Shown: positions 23,474 through 39,835, numbered from the stretch's first letter. The stretch is 64,000 nucleotides of DNA from Tubiluchus corallicola (GCA_030141605.1 JAQGDQ010000015.1:496001-560000); one strand, 5' to 3'. Numbers and translations: made by a program. The notes: generated by a model not told the origin, from the letters alone.

Positions 23474-26400
23474 TGAGTATTAAAAAATGTTGAGGTCCCA
23501 TATACTACGATGACAAACAGACAAATATTCACAAACACGTGACGTTCCAAAAAGCTATCAGAACTCAGAAGTAACCAGAAATAAAAATTGCTAGCTTGAC
23601 GTCAACTGGTAACTGAAGTACCATTTTAGTACTTAGACTTTGCAAAACTCTAAACTGGTCTGTGAAGGTATTTAAGCCATTTTTCCTCAAAAATAACAAT
23701 GTCGGTTCGTTTTACTATTGTGCTCAGTGCTACTGTGTTATTGCACTGTTAAAATGTCTTACTGTACTTGCAGTTTTCAGGGTTATGTGAAATGTGAGAT
23801 CTGTGAGCCACCTGTAGGTCCTTGAAAATCTCTAAAATCGCCCGTATGAGCAACTAGGGACCTTTCGTTCAGCAAATCCAAAAGCAGATTTGCAATCAGC
23901 TTGGCAAAAAACCCTATGCTGCTATATTTAGGATTTTGTGCTTAATATTACGATGTGCCCGTTTTGGGTCCAAAGGAAACCCAATAAAATAGCTTTTATT
24001 TTCCCTATTCCAATAATTTTCAGATTTGTGCACTAAATATTGGATCTTTCCCTACTTTCGAGCACAAAGGTAAACCCTAAAATGGGTTGGTACGGCAATT
24101 GTGTTTGCCCTATAGAAAATAACTAATGACAAATTTGCATTTTGCACCAAATTCATTTCGTGTGATTTCCAGGTAAGTGTATAGACAACAACGTTTCACT
24201 TCTGTTATTTGGACCCATTTCAAAATGGCTCCCCAAAATTTCCTCATGGTTTCGGAAAAACGCCACCCAATTTGGGAAAAAATCCTTAACTTTCAACAAA
24301 AAAATAAATTTTTGCTTACAAAATTGTGGACAAAAAAAACCTGGTGGAAAATATATTCCTTTTTGCAGTCACAACTTCAGCTGATGAATCTCTTGGCAGT
24401 CTACAATCTCCCGACTGCAAAGCAGTCAGTTATGGCTTCCCACACCTGCTGCATGCGTCCAGTGGGAGTTATATAACTCAGAGTGACGTTACACGTGAAT
24501 CATGTGCGACTTTAGACAGGTGTTTTGTGTTTCAGACTAACAACAAGAGGAAACAAAACAAAACAACGCCTTATCTCCTAGCATTCAGCTTCTGAAACAA
24601 AATTAATGTCCTTAAAATTACGAATAATTGGTCAATTACTTGCTAACGAAAATTTGTAACAACTTCTCAGTATTTTTACTTGCTAATGGACTACAAAATA
24701 ATATTTCTTTTGTGTTATTGTATTCCACATTTTGTGTTTTGCGGTATAAGTTATTGTGCCTTTCTTTATTCATTCGTTTGTTTACAATCGTTCGGTCACG
24801 CATTTTCACTAATTCGTTTAAAATTACAAATAATTATATTTTTTGTAAATTTTAGGTTATATTAAAACTGATTTAGAAAATATGTATATATTGTCATCAA
24901 ATAAGAGAGAAAGTATCATTTCTAAGCATGTGTAGATGCGTAGATTGTTTTTATTAAATGGAGAATACAAGTTTTTACTAATCAGAGTCCAACTCAAGGC
25001 TATAGATTTTCCTTTTTTTTCTCTTGGCATTCTAATGAGTTTGAACGCTTTCAAAATATATTTGTGTAACGTGTACGGCTCCTTTCAGACAAACCGTAAA
25101 TTACAACGTGAGATGTGACTCAGTGATGCTACAATAGTAATTAAACATGTTGGTAAAAGCCAAGAATATACAATACGCTTTGCCATCAATTTCCTTGGCC
25201 AATTAGATGACACCCTGTGGAGGCGGCTCTATTTTAACATTGTTGCTGTTTCATACTGTTAGACATACTGCAAGCCGTTATTTGGTCGGTAGGGTCTAGC
25301 ACTAACTTAAATGATTGTGGTAAGACCTGGATGTATCAAGGATAATCCTCAAACAACAGAAGTGGTATAACAACGAACGAGTTTGAATTCACAGAAAACA
25401 GGCAGAGGTGTTGTCATAATGCTGCGTCACCTACACACATCTTCGTATTCTGAATCTCCAGAAATGGATTCCAGTTAATTGAAAAATAACTGAAGTCATG
25501 GACAAAAACAAACGATGGGCTAGCTTTCGGTCTGCTATACAAAGGAAAGAGCTGTGTACTGGGTATACTGCTGAACAGTAAATGGGAAACAGACGAACGT
25601 CGGCAATGAGCTGAGTTGCATGTAATAAACATTTCTATGTCTATTTGGTATTTTTGGTTATTCCCTCCTGTTGCAACTCTATAAGGAAATCTTCTTCACC
25701 GTGATGCTGTCGTTCTCGTTCTCCTTGTTTTTCATGTAACAAGTTTTTATAAGTTTTCAATATCGTATTTTAGTATAATAAATTCTTACGAAAAAATGGT
25801 TTCGTAACAACGGTAAATGTTGATCTAAATAAGGTATACAGGCAGCTGGACAGAAGAAACTCAAATACAGAGTAACTCAGAGATTCGTATTTTCAACTAC
25901 AGTCTACTTTGCCAATGTTTTACTTCACGTTTCTCAAATTTGCGTTCGTCCAAGATACGTGACAGTATCTTTTCATACTAGTATATTCCACTCGATGTAG
26001 TGGTATTTTCTTACAACAGAGGTCACGTGACTGCTCTGATTCGTGTTAATATTACCGATGTTTTTCTTGCAGCATCGCTGTTACCGGTGATATACGATTT
26101 GTCTTGTCATGGCTTCCGCCAAGCAATTATTTCTAAAGTAAACGCACATTGCAACAGCAGTGACGTACAGCTAAGTCAACTAAGCCACTTTTCCAATAAT
26201 ACACTTTGTGGATTGTTCGTGCATTTTTACTTGTATTTAAGTGGTCATTCTGCAAGACTCGTAAACTTTGCGACTCGACCATATTGCCTGCATTCCTATC
26301 ATAAATTTCTTGGTGTTTGATATAGAAATCCATGCGCATTTGATTACATATGATTACACGCCCAGTGGCTTTACTATAAACATTTTTGATGCGAATGAAA

Positions 26401-29400
26401 GATTGCTTAATGATGAAGTTGAAACTCATGAAACCTTATGTGCCAGCCCTTACATCAACAGTAATATTAATAGCAATGTACGAATGTCAATATTAATGAT
26501 AGGCGCAACAGCAAAAAGAAAAGTATTTCTTTTCATTCTGTTGTGCCGATGTATTCTGGAATTACCCTCCGGACACATCATGTACTTTCTCTAAACATGA
26601 AAATTTCCGATATAATAACGTCACTTTTTCCGGCTTGTTATGGCATAAATTATTTAATCTAAGTGATTTTTAATATACTCTTATGTCGGTCTTTTGTAGG
26701 TGAGGAGAGAGATTGACTTTGGCTATCCAATGCAAAAATCTTATATAAGTGATTTTCATTTTTTCAATGCGCTTTTCTTGGTTGAGTTTTTGTTAGCAAT
26801 TAATCTCATTAATAATTTTCACAGCGTTGTGTTGGTATATATGCCAAATTTTTGTTTTATTTAAGAATTCTAAATCGTCATTATTTAGCATAATAAACGA
26901 CTGATGCCGCTAAAACTATTTATATAGTTGAACATCTCAGCAATTCCATCTGCCAAAAAATCATAGCAAAGCTTTTAAATCATAGAAAAAGCTGCTGCAT
27001 GAGCTAATTTTAGTAAACAATGACACCATTCAGCATGCAAACACTGTGTCACCATACAAAAATTTTTCAATGAAAATGAAATTTCGGAAACTCTCCTATT
27101 ACAATTCGATGATGATTTAAGTTTTTGTATTTAAGTGGTGCCAGTTATGAATTTAAAATGCCACTCATTCCTTAACATTTTTTATGTAAGTATATACAGA
27201 GCAGATTTTAATGTGTTGTGAATAATTTTGTTGGTTTTGCAACGTATTCTCTAGAGTTCTTAAGGAACACTACCACAAAACAAATCTTTTACTCAGTTAT
27301 TTATTCTGACTATTAGTACACCACAAGCAAGTCTGCCTATCGATACTACATAAACCAAACAGCTACTGCGGAGGACTAACACTTACGATGTTAATTTTCC
27401 TGTGTTCACACAATCCCAAGGCGGTAGACGAAACGAAGCCATCGCCTATTCCATTCATGCAATATAGTGGACGTTAAACTGGATGTTGTCATTAGCTTGC
27501 ATTCGGAGGTATGTTAATTTTTGTTAAACGTGTTTCTAACATTTACAGTAGATGCAGTGTCACGACATTAAACATGATCTAACCTTGAATTTTTATAAGC
27601 ACCTGTCTGATGACCGACCATTGACCGAGTAATTTTGCGCATAAGCCTATACATCATCTGCGCACATACAGGCCTAAGAACTAAATAAATAAATTTTAAG
27701 TGCATGAAATTGAAAATTACCTTAATTAGGCCTGTGTAGTACCCAGCACATGATACATTATAACAAAATTTGTTGAGTAAATTATCGGTATCAATAACAC
27801 TTTTGATTTAAATTTCTTAAAAAGTGATAATTGGGTGTTGTGAAAGTACCACAAGTCGTGGCACTAGGAGCTTGGAGCTTAATTGTGCGAGATAGTTTGA
27901 TTATAATTTTATGACCAGCCGTTACGTATTGAATCGACAGTTTTAAAATAATTTGGCTTGGTTACTATTTGTTTTTCAAAAGTGCACAAACTTTGGACAA
28001 AGATTGTGCAAGCTGTTAACACAATGGGGAGGGGGGGTTGTGACTATCATTTTTCGACCATTACTAGTGGACGCATTACAAAATAATTTGCAGAAAGTAG
28101 GAAAACTTGTTAGTTTAATATCGTAAAAGCTACTAGATTTGCCTATCATTAGCCAATAATGCGCGACAAATCTAAGTAGTATCTTGCTATAGCAGAAAAT
28201 AATGGTTGTAACTATGGCTAAATAATTATGCAGAGCATATTACTGCTATTACACCTGCCTAAAAATGCTCTACTTTGCAATAATTTTGCAAAAGTAAATT
28301 CGAAAATTTTCTGAATCGGTTAAAACTAAAGAGTTAGTTATTACAGGTGGGAAATCAATAAAAGTATCCACAAAATAATAGTAGATGTGGTGGCAACAAG
28401 AATGATGAGTAAATCAAAGTTCTTGGTTTAATGATGCAACTTGAAATAATGTGAAACAGAATTTTCGTTGCGAAAACGTTTGAAGGTCATAGCTGGCATA
28501 TATCAAGATATTTATCTGTTTGAACAACTTAGGTACCTTGCAAGGTAATGAGCTCGAGCTACTGTCTAACTGTTTTAGTAGAAGTCGGATTTTACATAGT
28601 TTAACAAGATAAGGAGATAGAGCTTTTGATTTCATCAACAAAATTTATGCGCCGACTATTAGAGTGAATGCTATAGTAACGCGTATGATCTACTGATATA
28701 GTTATATTGATATTTCGAAACAGATAAACCAAAAAATGTTTAATGTAAGGCAATAATCATTTGCTACACTACGTGCAGCACGTAGTTCAGTTGGTTCTCG
28801 TCAAAGCAGCAGTATCGATGTTAAGGATTTTTACTATAAAGCCTTGATGTTCTTATCAGCTGAACAAGTAAATAACTCTAAACGGAAATTAAATAATCTT
28901 TTGTAAATAAGGTGTAGTTTTGTCCCCAGACTAGTGGAAAATTTTTTATTCATGATTTGTTTATAACTGTAAAATTTGGTATGATAAGTTATTTCACAAA
29001 TTTAATAAGCTTTTCTTGCAATTCATGATATTAAACATTATTCATAAAGAAATAAAAGCAAGGTATTCGCCTTTGGCCATAGGGCGCGCTGAAATAGCTT
29101 TGAGGGTTAATGTTCATCTTTTAACAGCTTCTGTTTTCACTGCTCTAAATAAAAAAACAACGATAGTTCACCAACTGTCCCACAGTCATTGCAATAATTC
29201 AATAAAATCTTGTCATATTCAATTTTTGCTGGGGAAACATGCGTGAGTGAGGGATTTTCCCGGCCAGTGTTGCTAATCTTGTTTTCATAAAAGCAGGAGG
29301 ATTATGTCGGGATGTTATAGGGGTTTGTGTCCGTATTGTTCAACTTGTGAGCACTGTTTGTCAGTAAGTGTACTGACAGTGTAGACTACATGCTTAAACA

Positions 29401-29809
29401 ATTAACTGGCATGGTGTGTTTCTCTGGAATTCATAACTGTTATTCTTGTAAAATTTTAACAGGACTTTAGAATTAATTTTATATATTAGGTACATCGTTA
29501 TTTTCTCAATAGAGACAAAAATGCATTTTTGTCCAAAAAATAAATCTTATAATTACGTTTGTCATATTTTTAATGTTCTGAAGCGGAAGGTTCAGTTTAT
29601 TTAAATTGTATGTGCATATATTAATAAAGAATGTATTAATAAGCGTTTCAATATAAGGTATATAACTCTTCCGATGTATAATTAGCCGAGTAGTACTCTT
29701 CCTAGCTGTACTAAATTCAGTGTGAAGTTTTACCGACCTATGAGGACTAAGGCCAGCTGGATTTTGAAAATTCATGCAGAAAATGCAAATTTATAATATA
29801 TTAAAATGT
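23474..29809. other. Long gene-poor stretch
   Basis: About 6.3 kb with no gene recognised. The longer open frames (24177-24476, 26000-26320, 26268-26594 plus; 26133-26429 and 28414-28641 minus) have no motifs, no matching splice context and mutually overlapping frames. Short poly-A/T runs and a G run at 28025-28038 are the only low-complexity features. Confidence 0.45.
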
Positions 29810-30790
29810 CATTTTAATTTAATTTAATATATTGGATTAACAATCGACAAGCACATATACATTACAATTATCATACACTACATATTTACAAAATATTAAT
29901 GACAATAAGACGGATTACCTAAATCACATCATCATAATTTGATGTATATTATACTTAATTGGCACATATAACAATTAAAGTAACAATGATCTGACCTATA
30001 GACAATATAATAATAATAATAATAATTATGCTCAGTTTTTTATTTTAAAACAATCTCTGGCAAAGTTACAAATATTCCTAAGATAAATTTCATTTTTTGT
30101 CATCGGTTATATCTAGGAAATTAGGAAATAATCTCGAAATTTCAACTAATAAACTTTTAGGTTTGACCATATCACACTTTCACGTACCATATGCTCTTCA
30201 TTTTTAATGTCTAAATTGTTACAATTATACGTATCCTCGCTGAAGAATAGATAGTTTAGCTTGTAATGTTGTTCAGTTTCTATAGCAAGAGAACGTGCGC
30301 TTATTACTCTAGCAATTTAGCAAATGCAATTTTACTTCTCTAGGTACAGATTTACATAATAGATGACTTTCCACAGAGCAATTATTCTTTAATTTACAAT
30401 TGCCTGTTTACATCCATAGTGGTTAAGTAATAGTTTTTTTAGTAATAACATAAGTATTTTTTAATTTAGTTTTAAGTTTTTTAACAGGCATTTTCCACTC
30501 AGTGTATTTTGATTATCCCAGATAAGACCCAAGCTAGTGCAGTTTAGATTATCATGAATAATTTGGGCCCAGCTGTTTATATTTTCGTGGGTGTGACACA
30601 GTCTCTATAGATTACATTGCCAGTGATGTTTCAGGAAGTCTAATTGAGTGCAGTCAAAGACTCATTACTCTACATGATATCGACTCCTAGGAAGTACTGT
30701 TATAAGTCTCTTCTTCCCAGCATGTTTTACTGATTTGCAATATACTCTCAGTGTGTTATGACACAACTTTAACAATTTAGTGCTTCAGTG
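29810..30790 (-). mobile_element. Decayed LINE C-terminal region, antisense
   Basis: Minus-strand translation in shifting frames gives the order seen at the C-terminus of many invertebrate non-LTR retrotransposons. A SWAQIIHDNLNCTSLGLIWDNQ segment lies at about 30515-30580 and a KCLLKNLKLK segment at about 30470-30500. An ARSLAIETEQHYKL piece is followed by YNCNNLDIKNEEHMV (about 30190-30310), which fits the family pattern IE-x-GRY…C-x-x-C…DEEH. No reverse transcriptase core is readable. An (AAT)n run lies at about 30005-30030, towards the 3' side. Edges are approximate and the clade cannot be assigned. Confidence 0.48.
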
Positions 30791-32584
30791 GTTATGTTAC
30801 ATATGCGTAAGATATATTAGAGTGGTATAACGCACGGATAAAATTGATGCAAAACGAGACATAAAAAATCTCGTATTTATAAGCAAACATTAATATTTGT
30901 CGAAATACATGACAAACTACTTGATTGAATGGGTAGATGAATCAATCAGTGAATGAACGAACGAACGAAAGGATGGATAAATAAATAAGTTAATGAATTG
31001 AATAATGGAGCCAAAGAAAGACAGAATGAACGAACGAACGCACACACGTAGAACGTACGAATAAACAGAGCCAATAACTTTATACAAACGAATTTTAAAT
31101 AAGTGCAGCCGCTTACGTAAAAACTGAATAAAAAGGACCTTTTGGGTCCCATTAAAATGTATATGAGGATGAGGAAAGAATGTCTCAATTTAGAAAATTG
31201 CTTTCTTTAATGTAATTAAACTCGTACGTTTTATGGTGACATAAACTATTTATTATATTCGTGCTGGAGGACACAGTCTGAGTGTAATTATAAGACATTC
31301 TGTATACCCTAGAGATACTTAAAAACTATACCAATTTTACTGAGAAACTGTTTAATGACGTGGATAATATCGCGTTTTAACTGCTATTAGTACGAGAACA
31401 TTGCTGCGCAACGTGGTTTTAGAAATGTCGTAAAAACAGATCATGACATTATTAAGATGGCACGGAATATTTGAATCGTCCAAATATGCATACATAATTC
31501 TATACCCTATGCATCTACGGTTCGGAAAAACTCTTCCCCTGTTTTCCCCTTGCCCCTTTCAATTCTCAGAGGGTCAGGGAAATGGATGCAACAATCAGTG
31601 CTCTAGAATTGGCTTCTCATTTTCGCAATACCAGTACACTCCCCCAATATTCTCACCGTTCAGTCTTTGATGTCATCTATCGAGCGTCTGCTTTGTCGTC
31701 CTCTTGAGTGCTTCACAATGGTTTGCCCTTGAGGTTGTAGGTGCAGAGATTCTGGGCCCTGACCGCCTCAGGGGATCAATTATGGCAAGAGAAAATGACA
31801 ATAACATTCTTTAATTATCCACACAATTTTTGTAAATTCGCTTATATATTATTATAATAGATCTATAAGGTATATACTTGAGTAAAATTAATTATATGGA
31901 CTAATGATTAAATACATAGCCGAAATTCTGATTCCAGGCAATACGTGCACTACGAGAAAGTACACTTTGTCTCGTAATTTTAGATAAGAAAAATAAATCC
32001 ATATTAACTTAATAACAACTTGAAGCACTCAACATAAAAAATGGGTTCGTACCGACTAACACAATACACTTTTACTAGCAATCATTATACCACTCATTTT
32101 TTCCGCCTCATTCTCTTAATCGCAGGCACTCTGTCGCTGGCTTTGTTTAAGGGCTATTAAACACGTAGCATTATGTCGACTGGAATATTTATTAAATGAA
32201 AAATGAACCAAGCTGTCACATTTCCTATTTACACGCGGCTCGTTGTTGCCTTGAACGCCATCTCGTTTTAGCTTTTATTGAAAATTTAATGATAGGTTTC
32301 TAGTTTAAATTAAAACAGTTACCGTATATTAGTTTGTGCTGTCAAGAGTAAAGCAACGATAAAGACGTATCGCAGCAAAATTAAAATAACTAAATAGTAC
32401 GTTCTCTTCAAAACGTGAATCCCGCTTCGTTCTACATGTATTTCGCCGCATAACATGAAGCACTGGTGCTTGTAGCGATACCGGAACCTAGGTCATTACC
32501 AACGATAAGGCCCTAACATGAGACGTAGAATCGGTTGAAGCTGCGTTGCCACGTTCCTTTCTCAGCTGGACACATTACTAGAAT
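30791..32584. other. Non-coding, no gene recognised
   Basis: Contains short GAAC/GAAT tetranucleotide repeats at about 30950-31045. No long ORFs or exon-like segments were found. Confidence 0.45.
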
Positions 32585-32745
32585 CAATATGGTAAATGAA
32601 GCTTTAGATCCAGTATTGAGCTCTGCTTTCAGCCATCCCATCCATTTACCGAACAGCTTTTTTGTTGCTTAACTTTGGTCGCACAGCACCCGATGACCAC
32701 TGGACTATTCTTCTCATCTTGAAGAAGAAAAAAGAGGTGCAAATA
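32585..32745 (-). mobile_element. 5S rRNA-like SINE head
   Basis: The minus strand contains GACCAAAGTTAAGCAAC (plus positions about 32663-32679), matching the internal promoter box A region of 5S rRNA genes. Further on it has GGTAAATGGATGGGATGG (about 32636-32653), resembling the box C region GGATGGGTGAC. Spacing is close to that of 5S rRNA but the rest has diverged. This is what 5S-derived SINEs (SINE3 type) look like; a 5S pseudogene is the alternative. Confidence 0.45.
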
Positions 32746-33968
32746 AGAGATGTATTACACTGAGGGTTTGAGAGCAAACTGTGGTTATCACTTCTTCTAT
32801 TATCTAGGCATCTTTGCTAGCTGTATATATCTGATCTGTTTCACAATGTAGGTTTGAGCATTTTCAGTACGAAGATGTTATCTTGATGCATGTTAGTTGA
32901 TACCAGATTTCCAAAAGAACTCGAAATCTTCAGACATTGCGCACTATACAACATAGTTTTGCCACAAGCTATAACAAGCGCATTGAATTTTTTTCTTGAC
33001 TCGCCAGCAATTAACATCTTAATTGTATTTTCCAACTACCCTTACAACACATTTATAACCCATTTAAGCGTGCTAAATGAGCGAGATTAGCATTAAAAAT
33101 TTGAAAACGTGGTTTTCTTAGATAGTCCAAGCCCTTTTATGGTGGATACAGCAAAGTCCCACAACCACATTGACAATTGCTTTGTGTCTTTCCCTAATCC
33201 TCTAATCTTCTAATGTACAGACAGTTTGCTTTGCGGTCCAGCAAAGAGGAACTATTAGATCAAATAGCTTCACCAATTAGTTGATAATTTTGTATGTTTT
33301 AATTACGATCATCTTTGTTTTGCAACTTGTGAATTATAGCTTTCCGTATCCGGCAGATAAATGTAGCTTTTCGTAACTTAATTACTATTGATTTATCCAG
33401 TGAAATTTAACGAAAATCACGAAGAATGAGTGTTACGCGTACTGAAAAAATGTAGTGCGACTGCAGGAATAGGGTGTCAGTCCTAATAAGAAAAATTAAA
33501 AAGTTTTGGAACTGTTCTATGTTTTATTTTTCTGTTCGAGTGACAAAACAATGCTTGATAGGGCAGGTTACACTCGCAACGCCGTGTATATCAAAATGCA
33601 CTGGCAATCGTTTTCTTTGGCTGTAGATTAAACTAGTTACTACAGTACATAAATTATTTCGAGTGAATGTGAACGCTGTAGCAAATTTTAGTTGTGCGTG
33701 ATGCCACACAGTAACAAGTTGTAAATTTTACGTGAAAAAATTAATACTGTTTAATTTAATGTAATGTTTCAACATGTTCTGCAGGTAATATTGCAGTTGA
33801 ACAACTACTTTACAACATTGTTCTTCAGCCCATCAGGTGCGAATCTCATTTTGTCTACAAATTTGGATTACTCTCTATGTCAGTAATGTTTAAACTTCTT
33901 TTAGAAAACATGATTTTCTAAAGCATGCCTGCACATAGGTTGTCTGATTCATCGGTGAGATCTGTCTT
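32746..33968. other. Non-coding, no gene recognised
   Basis: No coding motif, RNA gene or repeat identified. Confidence 0.45.
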
Positions 33969-34958
33969 TCACTCGAACAGATTTCATGGTCCTTTCCCTC
34001 TTCTCAAATGACAATATAACTAATACTTCAATAAAAGTTGAAAATAGCATAATAAAACAGAAAAACAATGTAAGTTTTCTTGGTATCTGTGTAGATAACA
34101 AACTTTCTTGGGATAATCATTTTAATAAAATTTCCGATAAAATGTCGTGCGGAACGTCCTACTTACGGCTGGTAAAAGGTCAACTAACTAAACAGACAAA
34201 GTTATTAATTTTTAAAACTCTCATTCTACCGCACTTTTTATACGGATGCACACTTTTTCATGAAGTTTCAAGAGACAGCTATTACAAACTAAATAGTCTT
34301 CAAAATTATGCATTAAGATTAGTCGCTGGCTATTCAAATAAAGCGTCTCTCATCCCAAATCAAACCTCTGCAACAGAATTAAGAGCAAGGTTTAAAATCC
34401 CAATTTTACAAGCACATAAAGACTTCTACATAATCTTGTTTTATATAAATACATCAACAATATTAACACGCCCTTCATCAAAAATAGGCTTCCACTCCTC
34501 CTGGAGCCAACATTAAATCCAATAACACTCAATATTAAACAAATACGCACTAATAACAAATACGGCAACAATTCTATAACTAAACAAGGAGTTCAACTTT
34601 GGAATACCCTGCCATCAAATTTAAAACAAATCAAGTCTTTCGACGAATTCAAATAAAAATTAAAAATACATAAATTGAATCGTTTTGAAAACCCTACATA
34701 CGTAAACGATAATATATATGCATCCGCAAATTATATTTACCCACGTCAATTTTAAATTGCATGTATATATTGTATATAGTCTATTATAATTTGCGTGTAA
34801 CATTATAATGTATATTTTGTTTTAAATTTTTGGCACAGTAGTTTTAGTGGACGCATTTGCCTTTAACAGTTGTGTGAATTTTATTCTCATGCTGCGATGT
34901 TCTTTTATGCTTTTACAGTTATGAATATCGATTTTTTATGGCAAATAATGATTATTTT
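33969..34958 (+). mobile_element. CR1-like LINE, 5'-truncated copy 2
   Basis: The similarity to the 12.6-18.6 kb element begins abruptly near 33969 with TDFMVLSLFSND (copy 1: TEFMILSPSLNTND). The frame from 33986 gives FLGICVDNKLSWDNHF, SYLRLVKGQLTKQTK, LPHFLYGCTLF and LQNYALRLVAGYS. After a frameshift near 34460 it continues to YIYPRQF and a stop ending at 34755; one in-frame TAA lies near 34654. The 3' UTR carries the shared GACGCATTTGCC motif (34850) and ends at a (CA)n array. Sequence divergence from copy 1 is clear even at protein level, so the copies belong to different subfamilies. 5' truncation is the normal outcome of incomplete reverse transcription. Confidence 0.85.
34850..34894 (+). 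promoter_or_regulatory. 3' UTR motif and hairpin of the LINE family, copy 2
   Basis: GACGCATTTGCC is followed by a weaker hairpin with inner stem GAAT/ATTC and G·U-rich outer pairs (34867-34894). Position and size match copy 1. Confidence 0.45.
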
Positions 34959-35075
<117 letters not shown>

Positions 35076-35349
35076 ATTAGCTAGAGGTCATCCCAATAGA
35101 AATTTTTTTTCACTTTTGTGATCATGAGTATCGTGTGCTTCACGTGTTAAGGAGATGTTTGGCTATAATTTTTCGGTTTCATTGCAAATTTTCATCCAGC
35201 GCTTAACGACGGAGCTCGCTTATTATGTTTAGATTGAGGCAGGACCAGGACCTAGTTATTATCAAGTTGAGTTTCTTACCCTAAAGAGGTATTTGCCTCA
35301 TTCAGATGTATGTTCTCCCTTATTAAGAGAAGCAATCGAAGGGTAATCT

Positions 35350-35671
35350 CGCTGTCAGAATATGCTTTACAATCTGTGGTGATGAAAGCAATACTCAAGA
35401 AGGTATGTTGTACATGGAATACCTTCTGTACGCGTTGCAGGTGTACATAGCACAGTTTAAGTTTCTAGTCGTCCAACTTTAGAATAACGGCGTTATAATG
35501 TGTAAGCTCTCGCTGTCAGAATAAGCTTTACAATCTGTGGTGATAAAAGCAATACTCAAGAAGGTATGTTGTACATGGAATACCTTCTGTACGCGTTGCA
35601 GGTGTACATAGCACAGTTTAATTTTCTAGTCCTCCAACTTCAGAATAATGGCGTCATAATGTGTAAACTCG
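35350..35671. repeat. 161-bp tandem duplication
   Basis: Two adjacent units start with GCTGTCAGAATA at 35351 and 35512. They differ at about nine positions by eye (about 94% identity). Each contains GAAGGTAT…ATACCTTC, a short hairpin around GTTGTACATGG. No ORF. Confidence 0.93.
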
Positions 35672-36099
35672 TTGCAAACTCTTTTTGTTGTTGTCTGTTA
35701 TTGTATTGAACAAAACAACTACTTTTATGAGATTTATCTATTTTAAAGCTTGAAATCAGTTATAGTGTTTTGATCAAGTTGATAATAATGTTAGCAATCA
35801 ATATTAGTAATTTTATGCCAGTATCTGCTACAATAAAAGAAGCTGTGAATGTATCTCGATGAAAAAATGGTGATTTGCCTGTTAGCAAAAGTTTAGTGTT
35901 AAATCTGCATAATGATGTTAGCTCATAAGTGTTAGTCAGCCTGTTGCATATAACTATTTTTCGTGTGGCAGTGTCACGTTTTTTACAAAATAATTTAGAA
36001 CAGAGCTGGTAATACACTCGCAAACATATTTAGGCTATCTGTCTTAATCTACACCTATTAGTTCTGCTTATGCCGTCGTTTTATGCACCTAAATTGACC

Positions 36100-36760
36100 G
36101 AGCAGCTAAAGTGGGTAATAAAATTTTACAATTCAAACACGTTGATCTGATTTTACGATGTGAAAAATTGCGCCGGTGAGGACGGCTTGCGATGCGTGTT
36201 TACCCTAATTTGAATTTATCGCAGGCGTTAATTTCGTAAGCAAATGTAAATGTAATTTGTGTTTATTATTCACGCATAATTGTTGGCGCGTAAAAAGCTT
36301 CAGCCTGTTCGCCGTGCGGGGAACACATTGTAATTTGCACTTAATTGAATTGCGACGAGAGTTAAATTGCGTTACGTTTTCGAGATGAGTGGATGGGCTA
36401 CTTGAAAATGCTGCCTAATCTAACCATAAACAAATTTAATTCGCATACAAATCTATTATTATTTTGCATTTCATGTTACGCTAAAGCACCTTTACAACAC
36501 TTTCCGTTTTCTAGTTAAATAACGCCTCACATCTTCGAGTGGAGCACTTTTGCTTCAAATGGCATCAATATGGCATTTAATAATCGTCATCAGATAGCCT
36601 TTACTACTACTTCTCTACACTAATCTGGCATTAGCACGCTATCTGTATTCGAGAGTTTTTCCGCATTAGATTTCGAGCTGACTTCCTTTTGAGTGTCACA
36701 AGAAGACCAAACGACTGTGGATGTGCTGACTCTTGTGTCACTTGCGCCGGCACATTCTGG
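36100..36760. other. Repeat-poor TAAT-rich block, possible regulatory DNA
   Basis: A stretch without microsatellites or transposon traces, with many TAATT/AATTA homeodomain-type cores and short GC-rich islands (GGCGCG, GTGCGGGG). No coding potential. A cis-regulatory role is inference only. Confidence 0.25.
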
Positions 36761-39225
<2,465 letters not shown>

Positions 39226-39686
39226 CTTCTCAGGGGAACGCGCCGGCTTCGTGAATAATACATCTGGTGTAGGGTTTCCTTTGTGACGAGCCGGCTGTCG
39301 CTTCTAACACAATTTCGCTCATCATGTCTGTAAGCTGCGCATGGTGAATACTTATACTGCCATAGAAAATGTCACCGTAACGTGGAAGGCTTCTGAAGCC
39401 TGGACTTGTGACAAAGGGGTTAAATTGGTTTTAAACTCCACAAAAACTAAAGGCCTACGTAAACTAGCTACTTATAAATTGAAAACTTGTTTATTAAAAG
39501 CGTTGTTTTTTTCGTGATAACAGTGTATATTTCATTATTCTTGAGTTTTGACCAAATGGATCGGAATTAATGCTGCAAACCATTGTAACCAATGACATTC
39601 GCAATCTTCACAAGTAGCCTGATAAATTTAACTGCTAATCTGAATAACGGCAATGATAATGACGATGAATGTGATTATTGTGGCAC

Positions 39687-39835
39687 AGTAATAACGATTT
39701 TGCTGTTGTTGTTATTATTATTGCTGTTGTTGTCGTTGTTGCTGCTGCTGCTGCTGTTGATGATGATGATGATGGTGGTGGTGGTGATGATGATCATGAG
39801 GAGGAGGAGGAGGAAGAGGGAGAGGATAATGATGA
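39687..39835. repeat. Compound trinucleotide repeat cluster
   Basis: Successive blocks of GTT/ATT, GTTGCTG, (GCT)n, (GAT)n, (GGT)n and (GAG)n appear in one 150-bp tract. They are open in several frames but have no real coding signature. Confidence 0.9.

Noticed and set aside
24177-24595. Overlapping ORFs of about 90-100 codons
   Set aside because: Two frames are open at once, with no motif and no splice support.
28785-28840. A-box-like TAGTTCAGTTGG suggesting a tRNA
   Set aside because: No proper B-box or cloverleaf follows.
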